From Dipylidium caninum (taxonomy: Eukaryota; Platyhelminthes; Cestoda; Cyclophyllidea; Dipylidiidae): a stretch of DNA of 64,000 nt. The stretch lies in the NCBI GenBank assembly GCA_017562135.1, contig QEYB01001628.1, forward strand, positions 62,001 through 126,000. The letters are read 5' to 3'. The notes under the pieces were generated by a model. The model had not been told where the DNA came from. It saw only the letters and a list, made by a program, of their open reading frames with translations, and made no database searches. Below are positions 10,867 through 21,949 of the stretch, one piece after another; the first letter of the stretch is position 1; each line of letters opens with the position of its first letter. A program made the translations under genes and the position numbers.

Positions 10867-11151
10867 GAGGTAGGCAGCCAGAAATGTAGGAAATGTTGTG
10901 TTTGGGATGGCGAGAGCTGACGGAGCTGTAGGGCTGTGCGAGCGCGACCTGCAGTGTCTTGCTTGTTGTAAGTGGATTGATGATTCGCCGAGACGCGTGA
11001 TCGCTGGTGTATCCTTGCCCGAGGAGCGAGGGGCGAGGTGCGAGTTGGGAGGTGGGAGGTGTGAGGTGCGGGACGCGAGGATGGATGATTGAGGTGTGCA
11101 CTGCGAGGCGGTTGACAGGCTGATTGGCGGTTGGCTGCCGGTGAAGAAATC

Positions 11152-11269
11152 GGCAGCGACCATACCACGTAGAAAACACCGGTTCTCGTCCGATCACCGA
11201 AGTTAAGCTACGTCGGGCCGGGTTAGTACTTGCATGGGTGACCGGCTGGGAATACCCGGTGTTGCTGCC
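11152..11269 (+). rRNA. 5S ribosomal RNA, copy 3
   Basis: 118 bases, identical to copy 2 as far as I can read. Two extra A bases precede the gene (GAAGAAATCGGCAG). Confidence 0.97.
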
Positions 11270-11965
11270 ACTTTTCACACCCTTCTCCGCCTCTTCCATG
11301 CTCTCCTCATCCGCAGAAATGCCCAAGTCCATGCCCACGCCAACTTCTCACTTCTCTCGACACTCATCCCCTCCCTCGCAGTTGCCCATGCCAGTGTGCA
11401 ATGTCTGCGGTAATGCTGTTTGCCACCGCGATAGTCACTGTGGCAACAGGTACTGGTTTAGGGCATTGTGCAGCACAGGCGGTGGTTGATGGAATGCTCC
11501 ACTGGCTGTGTTGCTGGCTGGCTGCCCTCGTGGTGAGGCTGTGTGCAGGGGTTCCTTGGTGACTCAGATAAAAATGAGGGAGGCATGGAGGGATGTGGAG
11601 AGGGATGCCGTGATGGAGGGAGGGAGGGGGAGGGATGGAGGGATGGAGGGGATGGAGGGAGGGAGGGAGGGAGGTTAGGGAGGTAGGCAGCCAGAAATGT
11701 AGGAAATGTTTGTGTTTGGGATGGCGAGAGCTGACGGAAGCTGTAGGGCTGTGCGAGCGCGACCTGCAGTGTCTTGCTTTATTGTAAGTGGATTGATGAT
11801 TCGCCGAGACGCGTGATCGCTGGTGTATCCTTGCCCGAGGAGCGAGGGGCGAGGTGCGAGTTGGGAGGTGGGAGGTGTGAGGTGCGGGACGCGAGGATGG
11901 ATGATTGAGGTGTGCACTGCGAGGCGGTTGACAGGCTGATTGGCGGTTGGCTGCCGGTGAAGATC

Positions 11966-12083
11966 GGCAGCGACCATACCACGTAGAAAAACCCGGTTCT
12001 CGTCCGATCACGAAGTTAAGCTACGTCGGGCCGGGTTAGTACTTGCATGGCGTGGACCGGCTGGGAAACCCGGTGTTGCTGCC
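11966..12083 (+). rRNA. 5S ribosomal RNA, copy 4, with small differences
   Basis: 118 bases but with compensating small differences: AAAAACCCGG for AAAACACCGG, a missing C in GATCACGAAG, extra bases in GGCGTGGACC, and GGGAAACCC for GGGAATACCC. The downstream T4 is reduced to ACTTCAC. Given the indel-rich neighbourhood these are more likely assembly errors than a true pseudogene. Confidence 0.85.
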
Positions 12084-12781
12084 ACTTCACACCCTTCTCC
12101 CGCCTCTTCCAATGCCTCTCCTCATCCGCAGAATGCCCAAGTCCATGCCACGCCAACTTCTCACCTTCTCGAGATACACTCATCCCCTCCCTCGCAGTGC
12201 CCATGCCAGTGTGCAATGTCTGCGGTAATGCTGTTGCCACCGCGGATAGTCACTGTGGCAACAGGTACTGGTTTAGGGCATTGTGCAGCAGCAGGCGGTG
12301 GTTGATGGAATGCTCCACTGGCTGTGGTTGCTGGCTGGCTGCCTCGTGGTGAGGCTGTGTGCAGGGGTTCCTTGGTGACTCAGATAAAAATGAGGGAGGG
12401 CATGGAGGGATGTATTGGAGAGGGATGCGCGTGATGGAGGGAGGGAGGAGGATGGAGGGAGGGATGGAGGGATGGGAGGGAGGGAGGTAGGGAGGTAGGT
12501 CAGCCAGAATGTAGGAAATGTTTGTGTTTGGGATGGCGAGAGCTGACGAAGCTGTAGGGCTGTGCGAGCGCGACCCTGCAGTGTCTTTGCTTGTTGTAAG
12601 TGGATTGATGATCTCGCCAAGACGCGTGATCGCTGGTGTATCCTTGCCCGAGGAGCGAGGGCGAGGTTGCGAGTTGGGAGGTGGGAGGTGTGAGGTGCGG
12701 GACCGCGAGGATGGATGATTGAGGTGTGCACTGCGAGGCGGTTGACAGGCTGATTGGGCGGTTGGCTGCCGGTGAAGATTC

Positions 12782-12904
12782 GGCAGCGACCATACCACGT
12801 AGAAAAACACCGGTTCTCGTCCGATCACCGAAGTTAAGCTACGTCGGGCCGGTAGTTAGTACTTGCATGGGTGACCGGCTGGGAATACCCCGGGTGTTGC
12901 TGCC
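12782..12904 (+). rRNA. 5S ribosomal RNA, copy 5, with insertions
   Basis: 123 bases, five more than copy 2: an extra A in GTAGAAAAACACC, extra bases in GGCCGGTAGTTAG, and extra C/G in TACCCCGGGTG. All lie in or next to homopolymers or are single-base, which is typical of long-read errors. Confidence 0.85.
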
Positions 12905-13593
12905 ACTTTTCACACCCTTCTCCGCCTCTTCCATGCCTCTCCTCATCCGCAGAATGCCCAAGTCCATGCCCACGCCAACTTCTCACCTTCTCGACACTCA
13001 TCCCCTCCCTCGCAGTGCCCATGCCAGTGTGCAATGTCTGCGGTAATGCTGTTGCCCACCGCGATAGTCACTGTGGCAACAGGTACTGGTTTTTAGGGCA
13101 TTGCTGCAGCAGCAGGCGGTGGTTGATGGAATGCTCCCACTGGCTGTGTGTGCTGGCTGGCTGCCTCGGTTTGAGGCTGTGTGCAGGGGTTCCTTTGGTG
13201 ACTCAGAGAAAAATGAGGGAGCATGGAGGATGTGGAGAGGGATGCCGTGATGGAGGAGGGAGGGAGGGAGGGATGGAGGGATGGAGGGAGGGAGGGAGGG
13301 AGTAGGAGGTAGGCAGCCAGAAATGTAGGAAATGTTGTGTTTGGGATGGCGAGAGCTGACGAAGCTGTAGGGCTGTGCGAGCGCGCCCTGCAGTGTTTTG
13401 CTTGTTGTAAGTGGGATTGATGATTCGCCAAGACGCGTGATCGCTGGTGTATCCTTGCCCGAGGAGCGAGGAGCGAGGTGCGAGTTTGGGAGGTGGGTAG
13501 GTGTGAGGTGCGAGGACGCGCGGATGGATGATTGAGGTGTGCACTGCGAGGCGGTTGACAGGCTGATTGTCGGTTGGCTGCCGGTTGAAGATC

Positions 13594-13714
13594 GGCAGCG
13601 ACCATTACCACGTAGAAAACACCGGTTCTCGTCCGATCACCGAAGTTAAGCTACGTCGGGCCGGCGTTAGTACTTGCATGGGTGACCGGCTGGGAAATAC
13701 CCGGTGTTGCTGCC
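13594..13714 (+). rRNA. 5S ribosomal RNA, copy 6, with insertions
   Basis: 121 bases. Extra T in CCATTACC, extra C in GCCGGCGTTAG and extra A in GGGAAATACC relative to copy 2. Helix I is intact. Confidence 0.87.
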
Positions 13715-14430
13715 ACTTTTCACACCCTTTCTCCGCCTCTTCCATGCCTCTCCTCATCCGCAGAATGCCAAGTCCATGCCACGCCAACTTCTCACCTTTC
13801 TCGACACCTCATCCCTCCCTCGCAGTGCCCATGCCAGTGTGCAATGTCTGCGGTAAATGCTGTTGCCACCGCGATAGTCACTGTGGCAACAGGTACTGGT
13901 TTAGGGCATTGTGGCAGCAGCAGGCGGTGGTTGATGGAATGCTCCACTGGCTGTGTTGCTGGCTGGCTTGCCTCGTGGTGAGGCTGTGTGCAGGGGTTCC
14001 TTGGTGACTCAGATAAAATGAGGGAGGCAATGGAGGGATGTGGAGAGGGATGCCGTGATGGAGGGAGGGAGGGAGGGATGGAGGGATGAGGGATGGAGGG
14101 ATGGAGGGAGGGAGGGAGGTAGGGAGGTAGGCAGCCAGAAATGTAGGAAATGTTGGGTTTGGGATGGCGAGAACCTGACGGAGCTGTAGGGCTGTGGCGA
14201 GCGCGACGCTGCAGTGTCTTGCTTGTTGTAAGTGGATGAATGATTTGCGCCCGAGACGCGTGATGCGCTGGTTGTATCCTTGCCCGAGGATCGAGCTGGG
14301 CGAGGTGCGAGTTGGAGGTGGTAGGTGTTGAGGTGCGGGACGCGAGGATGGATGATTGAGGTGTGCACTGCGAGGCGGTTGACAGGCTGATTGGCGGACA
14401 CAAGGGCAATTGGGGCTGCCGGTGAAGATC

Positions 14431-14552
14431 GGCAGCGACCACCTACCACGTAGAACAACACCGGTTCTCGTCCGACTCACCGAAGTTAAGCTACGTCGGG
14501 CCGGGTTAGTACTTCGCATGGGTGACCGCTGGGAATACCCGGTGTTGCTGCC
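14431..14552 (+). rRNA. 5S ribosomal RNA, copy 7, most altered
   Basis: 122 bases. Changes are an insertion in GACCACCTACCACG, GAACAACACC for GAAAACACC, an extra C in CCGACTCACC, an extra C in ACTTCGCATG and a lost G in GACCGCTGG. An insertion (ACACAAGGGCAAT-like) sits about 30 bases upstream. It is the least reliable unit of the array. Confidence 0.82.
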
Positions 14553-15235
14553 ACTTTTCACACCCTTCTCCGCCTCTTCCATGCCTCTCCTCATCCGCAG
14601 AATGCCACACGCCCAACTTCTCACCTTCTCGACACTCATCCCCTCCCTCGCAGTGCCCATGCCAGTGTGCAATGTCTGCGGGTAATGCTGTTGCCACCCG
14701 CGATAGTCACTGTGGCAACAGGTACTGGTTTAAGGGCATTGTGCAGCAGCAGGCGGTGGTTGATGGAAATGCTCCACTGGCTGGTTTGTGCCTGGCTGGC
14801 TGCCTCGTGGTGAGGCTGTGTGCAGGGGTTTCCTTGGTGACTCAGATAAAAAATGAGGGAGGCATGGAGGGATGTGGAGAGGGATGCCGTGATGGAGGGA
14901 GGGAGGGAGGGAGCCAGGATGGCGGGGATGGGGAGGGAGGGAGGGAGGGAGGTAGGGAGGTAGCAGCCAGAAATGTAGGAATGTTGTGTTTGAGGATGGC
15001 GAGAGCTGACGGAGCTGTAGGCTGTGCGAGCGCGACCTGCAGTATCTTGCTTGTTGTAAGTGGATTGATGATTCGCCGAGACGCGTGATCGCTGGTGTAT
15101 CCTTGCCCGAGGAGCGAGGGCGAGGTGCCGAGTTGGGAGTGGGAGGTGTGAGGTGCGGGACGCGAGGATGGATGATTGAGGTGTGCACTGCGAGGCGGTT
15201 GACAGGCTGATTGGCGGTGGCTGCCGGTGAAGATC

Positions 15236-15352
15236 GGCAGCGACCATACACGTGGAAAACACCGGTTCTCGTCCGATCACCGAAGTTAAGCTACGTCGGG
15301 CCGGGTTAGTACTTGCATGGGTGACCGGCTGGGAATACCCGGTGTTGCTGCC
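15236..15352 (+). rRNA. 5S ribosomal RNA, copy 8, last of the array
   Basis: 117 bases. It differs from copy 2 by one lost C and one A-to-G change (CATACACGTGG). The terminator and about 230 bases of downstream spacer follow before the array ends at 15,580. Confidence 0.93.
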
Positions 15353-16927
15353 ACTTTTCACACCCTTCTCCGCCTCTTCAATGCCTCTCCTCATCCGCAG
15401 AATGCCCAAGTCCATGCCCACGCCAACTTCTCACCTTCTCGACACTCATCCCCTCCCTCGCAGTGCCCATGCCAGTGTGCAATGTCTGCGGTAATGCTGT
15501 TGCCACCGCGATAGTCACTGTGGCAACAGGTACTGTTTAGGGCATTGTGCAGCAGCAGGCGGTTGGTGATGGAATGCTCCTCTTTTTTTGCTATTTTCAA
15601 TTCTCTGTGGCTCGCTAATGCTCTGTGAACTGTTTCTTTGTTGATTTGGATTGGAATCGTATATCAATGCCTAATTCGAATTTAGGTAGGGAGGACGATT
15701 TTATAGGGATTTCGATATGTTAAGATAATTGAACTTTAACAATCTCGTTGCAACCCACTGCGTGCAACTCTCCCCAACGTGTGTGTGGGTTTTTTTTTAA
15801 AGGACAAACTGGTGAATGCCGTCTTGGGAATTTCCTTCTTGTTCCTCCGTGAACTCATAATGACATTTGATGATGTTCTGCTTGAGAATTTTCCGCGCCT
15901 ATTACTGAAATGTTCGTGATAGCCTTGTTTGACTTGGCATTGTTTTGCATCACCTCCTACGGTAATATTAACTTAGGCCAACACACAAATTGCTGCATTC
16001 AGTCGCTTTGAAGTTTACCTCCCCTTCCTCATCAGGAAGGGTGGGAGGCGGTAAAGCGGTTTACTCTTCAACCCCGACCATTACACCTGCCGGTACTGTG
16101 CCATCCCCCACAGCCCTCTTTAACAGCTAAGTCGTTCACGTTGAGTCACACAGACTCACTTGCTACCACCGATTACTTACTTTGTTACTTTTGCACCAGT
16201 GCGCCACACTCATCGCCACATCGACAGGTGAGGTGACAAGCCTGAGACGTGGAATAACGGAAAAAAAGAAGGAAGGAAGCAAGGAGGGGGAAAGTAAGAA
16301 AGCAAGGAAGCAAGAGAGGAAGGAAAGGGTCTTCTGAGAGACGGAGCGGTGGAGATAGATCGTGACGAAAGAGAGCCCAATTCTATGGGAAGTCACGTTT
16401 ATCCTTCGATTTACTCAATCCCCATTGCTTGGTCTTTCACCCTTAATCCGAATCTGCAGACAGATTTCTCCGAGTTTTACCTTATGCTCTTTTGACTAAA
16501 ACACTATTTGGTAGATCCATATTTACAATGTCTCATGACTGGGCTAATATCCTTGTCGGTGTCATCAGAGATTGTCTATATGACTCGAGTCTAGGTGCAG
16601 CAAACACAAACCGGAGGCCGAGGTCGGGCAAGAGGAGGACGAATGTTCCGCTTAGAAGTTAGCTTAATTTGACCACCACCATCACCACCATCAGCAACAA
16701 CAACAACAACACCGACTAGAAAAACAACATCAGAAAAGGCGTCCAATTCAGCGCATACCCGCAAAAAAGCAGACAGAGCTGTCGACTGACTAATTGCAAC
16801 ATAGCCCAATCAAGTGGTGAGGAAACTTGCCAATTGCCAATTACTTCACCCTGCATAACCCTGCTTTCCTGAGTCCATTCATCCGTCATTCCCATCCGAA
16901 GGCAAGGACACAATTGCGTTTTCATTG

Positions 16928-17066
16928 CCTACCTACCTACCTACCCACCCACACACCTACATACCTCCCTACCTACCTACCTACCTAGCTTCCTTCCTCC
17001 CTCCAACTCTGCCTCCCTCCTGCCACCCCACCTACTTGCCTACTCACCTGCCTACCTACCTACCCA
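16928..17066 (+). repeat. (CTAC)n and related pyrimidine-rich microsatellite
   Basis: CTAC units mixed with CCTC and CACC variants. The corresponding site in the second block (58,016-58,185) expanded a different 8-base unit. Confidence 0.9.
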
Positions 17067-17252
17067 CCTGCCCTCTCAGGTGACCAGAAGACAAATCTGA
17101 CAAGTGAAACTCTTTGCTTACGTCTTACCGCCTGGTCCAACCTGAGCAATGACAACGCTGTCAGTCGAGAATCATGCGACATCAGTCGATTTCCCAATGT
17201 GTTCGCATTTTCAAATCGCCTCAGCGCATAGCTCAACTGTCGATTTCGCGAC

Positions 17253-17445
17253 ATGTTTGCTGCGTACGCATTCCTACGGGTTGGCGTAGAATTACTTTTA
17301 GCCCTCTTCACTGTCCCGCCTCCGCTGCTTGCCACCGTCGTCCTCCTCGTCTGCATGTGCGAATCTCTGCTGGAGACCTCTCCCCGGACCTCAGCACGGA
17401 TACCAATCCCACTGCAGCACCAACTTAATGCGGAAGAAGTTAGAA
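17253..17445 (+). CDS. Candidate first exon, hydrophobic signal-like N-terminus (copy 1)
   Basis: An ATG with G at -3 opens a frame of 64 codons plus one base, ending exactly at a GTAAGT donor at 17,446. If unspliced, the frame runs to a TAG at 17,474. The predicted peptide has one long hydrophobic stretch (about residues 13-36, with VELLLALFTVPPPLL and VVLLVCMC), like a signal peptide or membrane anchor, and then a polar part ending NAEEVR. The copy at 58,385 encodes the identical 73 residues. The two substitutions between copies are silent in this frame, but also silent in the opposite-strand frame, so they do not prove the strand. No downstream exons survive here. Family unknown. Confidence 0.35.
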
Positions 17446-17649
17446 GTAAGTTAATTTCGCCTTCCTCCATTTAGTCCAAGTACCCACTTCCACATGACTT
17501 TTTTGTCACACGATTTCAATCTACTCCATTGCCTACGAGTAAGACGATACTCGTCGTCGTGGTCATCGTCGTGGTCGTCTCTGTCGTCGGGCTTCGAGGA
17601 TGACGCACTTGCCCCCATGAAATGGACACCTTGTTTGGGATAGCAGTCG

Positions 17650-17696
17650 GTGAAGTGGCTAAAGTGGCTGAAGTGGCTGAAGTGGCTGAAGTGGGT
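17650..17696 (+). repeat. 9-base minisatellite (AAGTGGCTG)n
   Basis: About five units of AAGTGGCTG or a variant. The second block has a shorter, GTGGG-type version near 58,793. Confidence 0.85.
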
Positions 17697-18106
17697 GGTA
17701 GCGAGTGAGGAGAGTGGGTGGATTCGGTAACCAAAGACGAGGTTGGTGGAAAGATGTGTTAGTGCCATAGTCCTCGTGGTCTGTCATCATTTGGTGTTGG
17801 CGGTGGGAGGAGAGGTGTGAAGACGTGTGGTTATTGTCTTCAAAAGCGTGGCACAGGTTTGGAGCCGTCTGAGAGGCGGGGTGAGAACATAGAAGGGGGA
17901 GTAGGCTCGTAGGCGTGTAGGCTGCATAGCGCATTGAAGCCTCAATTTTCTTCCCCGCGTCTCTTACCCGAACCGACGCAACGCATAGGGTCGACATCAG
18001 TCATCCCAGGTGAATTGATTGCTAATTGACGTCACTGTCCATTGTCCCATCATCGGTGGGACCTCGGCCAAACTAACAGATAATCGCATACTCAAACAGG
18101 CAAACA

Positions 18107-18130
18107 CTTACACACGCACACACACACACG
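18107..18130 (+). repeat. (CA)n microsatellite
   Basis: It sits at the position that also carries CA repeats at 41,280 and 59,165 in the other family A copies. Confidence 0.85.
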
Positions 18131-18220
18131 CTGCCATACGAGGAGTTATGAGGGGTGAATTGAACTTGTTTGCCTTTCCCCCCTCCCCCACCCCCCAACC
18201 TTTATTATCCTGGCCTATAG

Positions 18221-20035
18221 CAGCCGCGGTCTTATTGGTGAGCCAGTTGCAACGCTACGCCCGGGGTCGCCTCGTCGGCAATCCCATGCTCTGTGTTCCA
18301 CACAGGGTGGCTGGTGTCTCTGGCAAGTAGAACCATTCCTGGGAACCCTCGCATCAGTGACATCGCCGACGCATGCGGTAGTCACACGCCTACTTGGCCA
18401 ATCAAATACATTGTTTTCTCTAATGGCCTCGTGCTTTTATTTTAACGCTTATAACCTCGGATCTGTTAACTTTGGGTTTGCCATTTCTATCATGAGCAAT
18501 CGTGGCGTGGTATCCAGTCTTGTATTTTGTTCGCCAACCAATGCTGACTCTGATCTTGCTACAGGCGAATTCTTCATCGTAGTCAAACTCCGTTGATCTC
18601 ATTTTCTCCTGTTTTACCGGTTTTTCCCTACCGCGGTTTACTCTTTGCCCAGTCATATTTACGCTTGTGGACATGATATGAGCCGCTTTCCTTCGCCCTT
18701 CCTTCGATCACCATTTTGGCGAAGATTGCTCAAAGTCTCTTGTGCCTTCTTAAAAAGTCAGGAATCCTTGGATGGTCCATCAGTGGCTTGTCCGAAACTA
18801 CGCAGTCCGTTTACCAGCTTGATTGAACGAGGACTCTGAATTGAAGTGTCATGTCCTCCGCTTCCTCCCTTCCACTTCCTTTTGTCTAATGCTTTTTGTT
18901 GTGAATGCTAAGACTCACTTAAACTTCCTTCGTGTTCCCTAAGACGCTGCTTATGTAACTGCTGTCCTTCATTCAATCGCTACTTTCGCTACCGACAGCT
19001 TTTCTCATGCATTTTTGTATTCGTGACCAGGTCCTTTGGAAAACAGTCTCAAAGAATGTGGGGACGTGCCGGAGGACGAGTGCAGCGCTGAAGGCAGGCA
19101 AAGCAACACAGAAAATGCACCGTATCATCGGTCGGCTGCGGAAGAGTTGCTGAGGTAAACAAACACAAGGATCAAATGTGCCATTGCGTCTGAGAGGGTC
19201 GCCTCACATTCACAAGCACAGAACTTCGAGTACCTACGAGAACTTAGTCTTCAACGAGGTACCATTTGAAGTGAAACTGTCCTCGAGTCCTCCTGGTCTC
19301 TTTAGCTCCGGCAAATGACGAAAAGTTTGTATATTCGGTCAACACTACAATGAGGACCACGAAGCAACAGCACCATTGTAGCAGATAAGAGGAGCCAAAA
19401 ACAAAGACGAAAACAATGCCACAAAGGGGGATGGCAGAGAATGAGTTGAATATTGCCTTACTACGACCACAAATGTTTCCATCTTTATGCCCCATGGAAT
19501 CACTACGCTGTGAAAAAAGCGTGTAGGGCAAGAACGCCCACATTGTAGCCTATTCTTCGGTCTCCTTAAGCCCGCTTTCATTCATCTTGCGATGATCCCA
19601 ACCACCATTCCCCCCGCCGTCCCTCAGCCTGCCTGACTCGTCTTGGCAAGTGGGATATCAGAACTACAGGCGAAATTATTAAGCCTCGTTGTTCGCTCCG
19701 AAGTCCACTGCAACCACCCCCAACTTCTCGCCACTGTGCACCACATACCGCCTTCCAACATTGAACCTTCACCGCGATATGAAAAGCGGGGAAGTGGTAG
19801 TCATTCCCAGATCACAGGTCAAAGATTGGCACCTCGCCGTCGACAGACACCTTCGGCAACGCCTCGAAACCCCCTCGCCCGGTACACAGAAGCATTCACC
19901 GCAGACTCGAAAGTCCCATTCCGACGTCGAGGCGGCATTCCCTCTTCGGTGATTTGTCACTTCATCCCCTCAAATTCTAGCTAATCTAGGGCGACTTTCG
20001 GCTCTCGCAGTATTCGCGATTCTTCTTGCGCCGAT
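18221..20035. other. Unassigned sequence
   Basis: No gene recognised. A minus-strand ORF at 18,420-18,674 has a balanced, lysine/arginine-rich composition. A plus frame from 19,689 contains MKSGEVVVIPRSQVKDW. Neither has a visible domain or clear exon border. Confidence 0.35.
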
Positions 20036-20260
20036 TTGACGCGCCCGGCTGGAATTCGAACCCGGCTTGCATGCTTGAAAGTCATGTCTGATAGCGCTGC
20101 ACTACCGGAGCGGCCTCGTGTCCGCCCTGTCTCTGCCACAGCCATCAAGACTGCTCCTTTGATGCCTGGTTTCTGCCCACTTCCCCGAAGGCCTAACAAA
20201 TTACCAGGCCGAACGCATAATTGGCCAGAACCGACAAGTGACTAAGCCTACGCTTCCCTG
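20036..20260 (-). repeat. tRNA-derived SINE-like repeat, copy S2
   Basis: On the minus strand the order is: a TGGCCAATTATGCG...TTTGTTAGGCCTTC patch (20,190-20,225, also at 22,303-22,345 plus), then GTGGCAGAGACAGGG (also at 4.92 and 21.95 kb), then a tRNA-like body. A repeated unit with a tRNA-like end is the structure of a SINE. The 3' tail and target duplications were not identified. Confidence 0.45.
20041..20111 (-). pseudogene. tRNA-Glu(TTC)-like sequence inside S2
   Basis: Read on the minus strand: TAGTGCAGCG fits a Pol III A-box, CTTTCAA fits an anticodon loop with TTC, and GGGTTCGAATTCC fits a B-box. The acceptor stem pairs at only five of seven positions and the T-stem has one mismatch. 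The D-loop lacks the second conserved G. It is therefore unlikely to be a working tRNA. Confidence 0.45.
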
Positions 20261-20261
20261 T

Positions 20262-21945
20262 GTAGGCTATGTCCTCTGCTGCAGATTGGACCTATCATCT
20301 AATGCTTATCGCCCATCTGCATCGCTCAGCCACTGTATGTGGACGCGCGGTTTTTCCTTGGCCGACCACCTAATCACTTCCTTCTGACGTTGTGTTAGGT
20401 TGTCGCTTTGGGTCGCATAAAGCTTATTTGACGCCTTTGTGGCTGAGTGTTTGGTCGAGGGCAGAAGCTCACGGCCCCGCTGGTGATTTGGACACACTCA
20501 CACCCCCAATATGAAGGTGTTGTTAAAATAAGACGATGTGGTGGCTGCCCCTAGGGTCCCAACTCCCCACTCACTAATTGGCGCAAATTGCGGTTAACTT
20601 GCAGCATTAAGAGCTCCGCATTAGCCGCCTTAAGCTATTGCCACTTGCCCTCCATTCTCACGAATTTGCACTTCGGTTCAGGATTGGTCACGGTGTCGCG
20701 TCGCGATCTCTCCGGATGGCCTGTCGCAGAGGGTTTGCTGCAATTGTCGGCAAGAAGCGACTTCCTACCAAGGTGAATCCAGCTTTTCCATGTCCGCGCC
20801 TAAGCCGGTGCACACACTCTGATAGTGGATTCTCACACAAAATCTACATTCTTGTCCCACTTATCGGGGGACTGCTTGTCTTTAAACATTTATTGTCATA
20901 GTTTCCAAGAAATCATCAAGGCCAAGTTGGGAAGGGGCAGAAGGACCATCCGCCATGTCCTTCTGACTGGTTAATAGACATCTGCGACGCTGAAGGTGAA
21001 CAATACCACCATATGAGCGTACTTTTCTCGATGATTGGATAAATTAATAGTGAGAGCGGAAACTATGGAGGACCTGATATCATTCGAATAGGATTCTTCT
21101 GGTTGCCAGGGCACCATGTCATGTGATAAATCAAAGTCTGATGCTACAACCATTTGCCGACTTAACGAGACTTCTGTCTCTCGTTTGGTTCGTTATACTT
21201 TCGACAATGTCGCCATCCAAGTTTCTCAATCAACTCGGTGGTCACTTTCAACATGCCGTTGACATTCTGCGCCTGATTCAACGTCGATTCCCGGCACGCC
21301 GACAGTTCGGCAACGTAATCACTCGAAGTTACAGCTTCTCGGGCTTCCTGCTACCGTCTGCATGATGCCTATACTTCAACTTCTCCACTCGCATTGGTCT
21401 CACGAGAATTTCGGGAAAGTTTACGACTGTAATGAGGTGAAGCCACCTTATAAACAGTAGTGTGTCTTGACTGACCTAAATAACAGCGCGGTTCAAATGA
21501 AACGAACAAGGGAAAGGAGGTTCATTCATATCGTCTATAAACTTGAGTTGGCAAGTGGCATTAAATCCATAGGAATATTTGACCCGTGGCAGGCGAACAC
21601 CTCACCGCCTTACACATTGCCTTCTGGTAGCTCACTGCTGTCCGCTTAAATTCTAACAAAGGGGTAGCGAAGTACAGCGTTCGGGAAACATCCTCCTTGC
21701 GATTTGGCATGCGGTTTATTGCTGTGTGGCACAAAGCATTATGACGAAAAGTTGAGGTTGGGAAAGTGTAGAGTTGGAGGAGGATCACGTTGCTCAACGA
21801 ATCTCACCTTTTGTTCTGACACGCGACTTGGCAAGACGGGTGGATCGGAGGCAGAAGAATGAGAGGCTTCAATGTTTTGCCGTCAAGACGCCCCACATCC
21901 GCCTACCTCTACTCCCCCGACAGTGGCATGAACTTGTGTCAGTCT
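20262..21945. other. Unassigned sequence
   Basis: No gene or repeat recognised. A minus ORF at 20,306-20,497 ends KEKPRVHIQWLSDADGR, immediately upstream of S2 on the same strand, and might belong to it. Confidence 0.3.
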
Positions 21946-21949
21946 GGCG

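Larger units (their letters stand above)
9465..15580 (+). repeat. Tandem 5S rDNA array, eight genes
   Basis: Eight head-to-tail units each hold one 5S gene and a spacer. Gene starts are 9,567, 10,340, 11,152, 11,966, 12,782, 13,594, 14,431 and 15,236, giving periods of 773, 812, 814, 816, 812, 837 and 805 bases. The array enters mid-spacer on the left (about 9,465, at GAGGTGGAAGG) and leaves mid-spacer on the right (after GGAATGCTCC at 15,580), so the outermost spacers are partial. All genes face right. The first unit is shorter mainly because its GGGA tract is short. Indels are frequent in the units from about 11.9 kb on. Confidence 0.97.
15810..18220 (+). repeat. Duplicated block A-1
   Basis: This block aligns in order with 56,745-59,270. 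Anchors are a GGTAATATTAACTTAGGCC patch near 15,961, a patch containing TTTACTCTTCAACCCC near 16,060, GACAGGTGAGGTGACAAGCC near 16,223, GGCGTCCAATTCAGCGCATA near 16,738 and a patch from CTGCCATACGAGGAGTTATG near 18,131. Most of it is clearly diverged, but 17,241-17,565 is almost identical. Homology to A-2 stops near 18,220, so this copy lacks the downstream acidic modules. Confidence 0.75.

Noticed and set aside
11966..12083. 5S copies 4-7 as true pseudogenes
   Set aside because: Changes are single-base indels spread equally over gene and spacer, as expected for uncorrected read errors.
10411..15421. Minus-strand frames of 150-264 codons, rich in Pro/Ser/Leu/His, in the 5S array
   Set aside because: They lie antisense to 5S genes and the GGGA tract, recur in each unit with different frame breaks, and owe their length to base composition.
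16928..17066. CRISPR-like or telomeric repeat
   Set aside because: It is a plain CTAC-type microsatellite without spacers and does not match a known telomere unit.
20306..20497. Reverse-transcriptase fragment next to the SINE-like repeat
   Set aside because: The short frame shows no catalytic motif such as YxDD and cannot be assigned.
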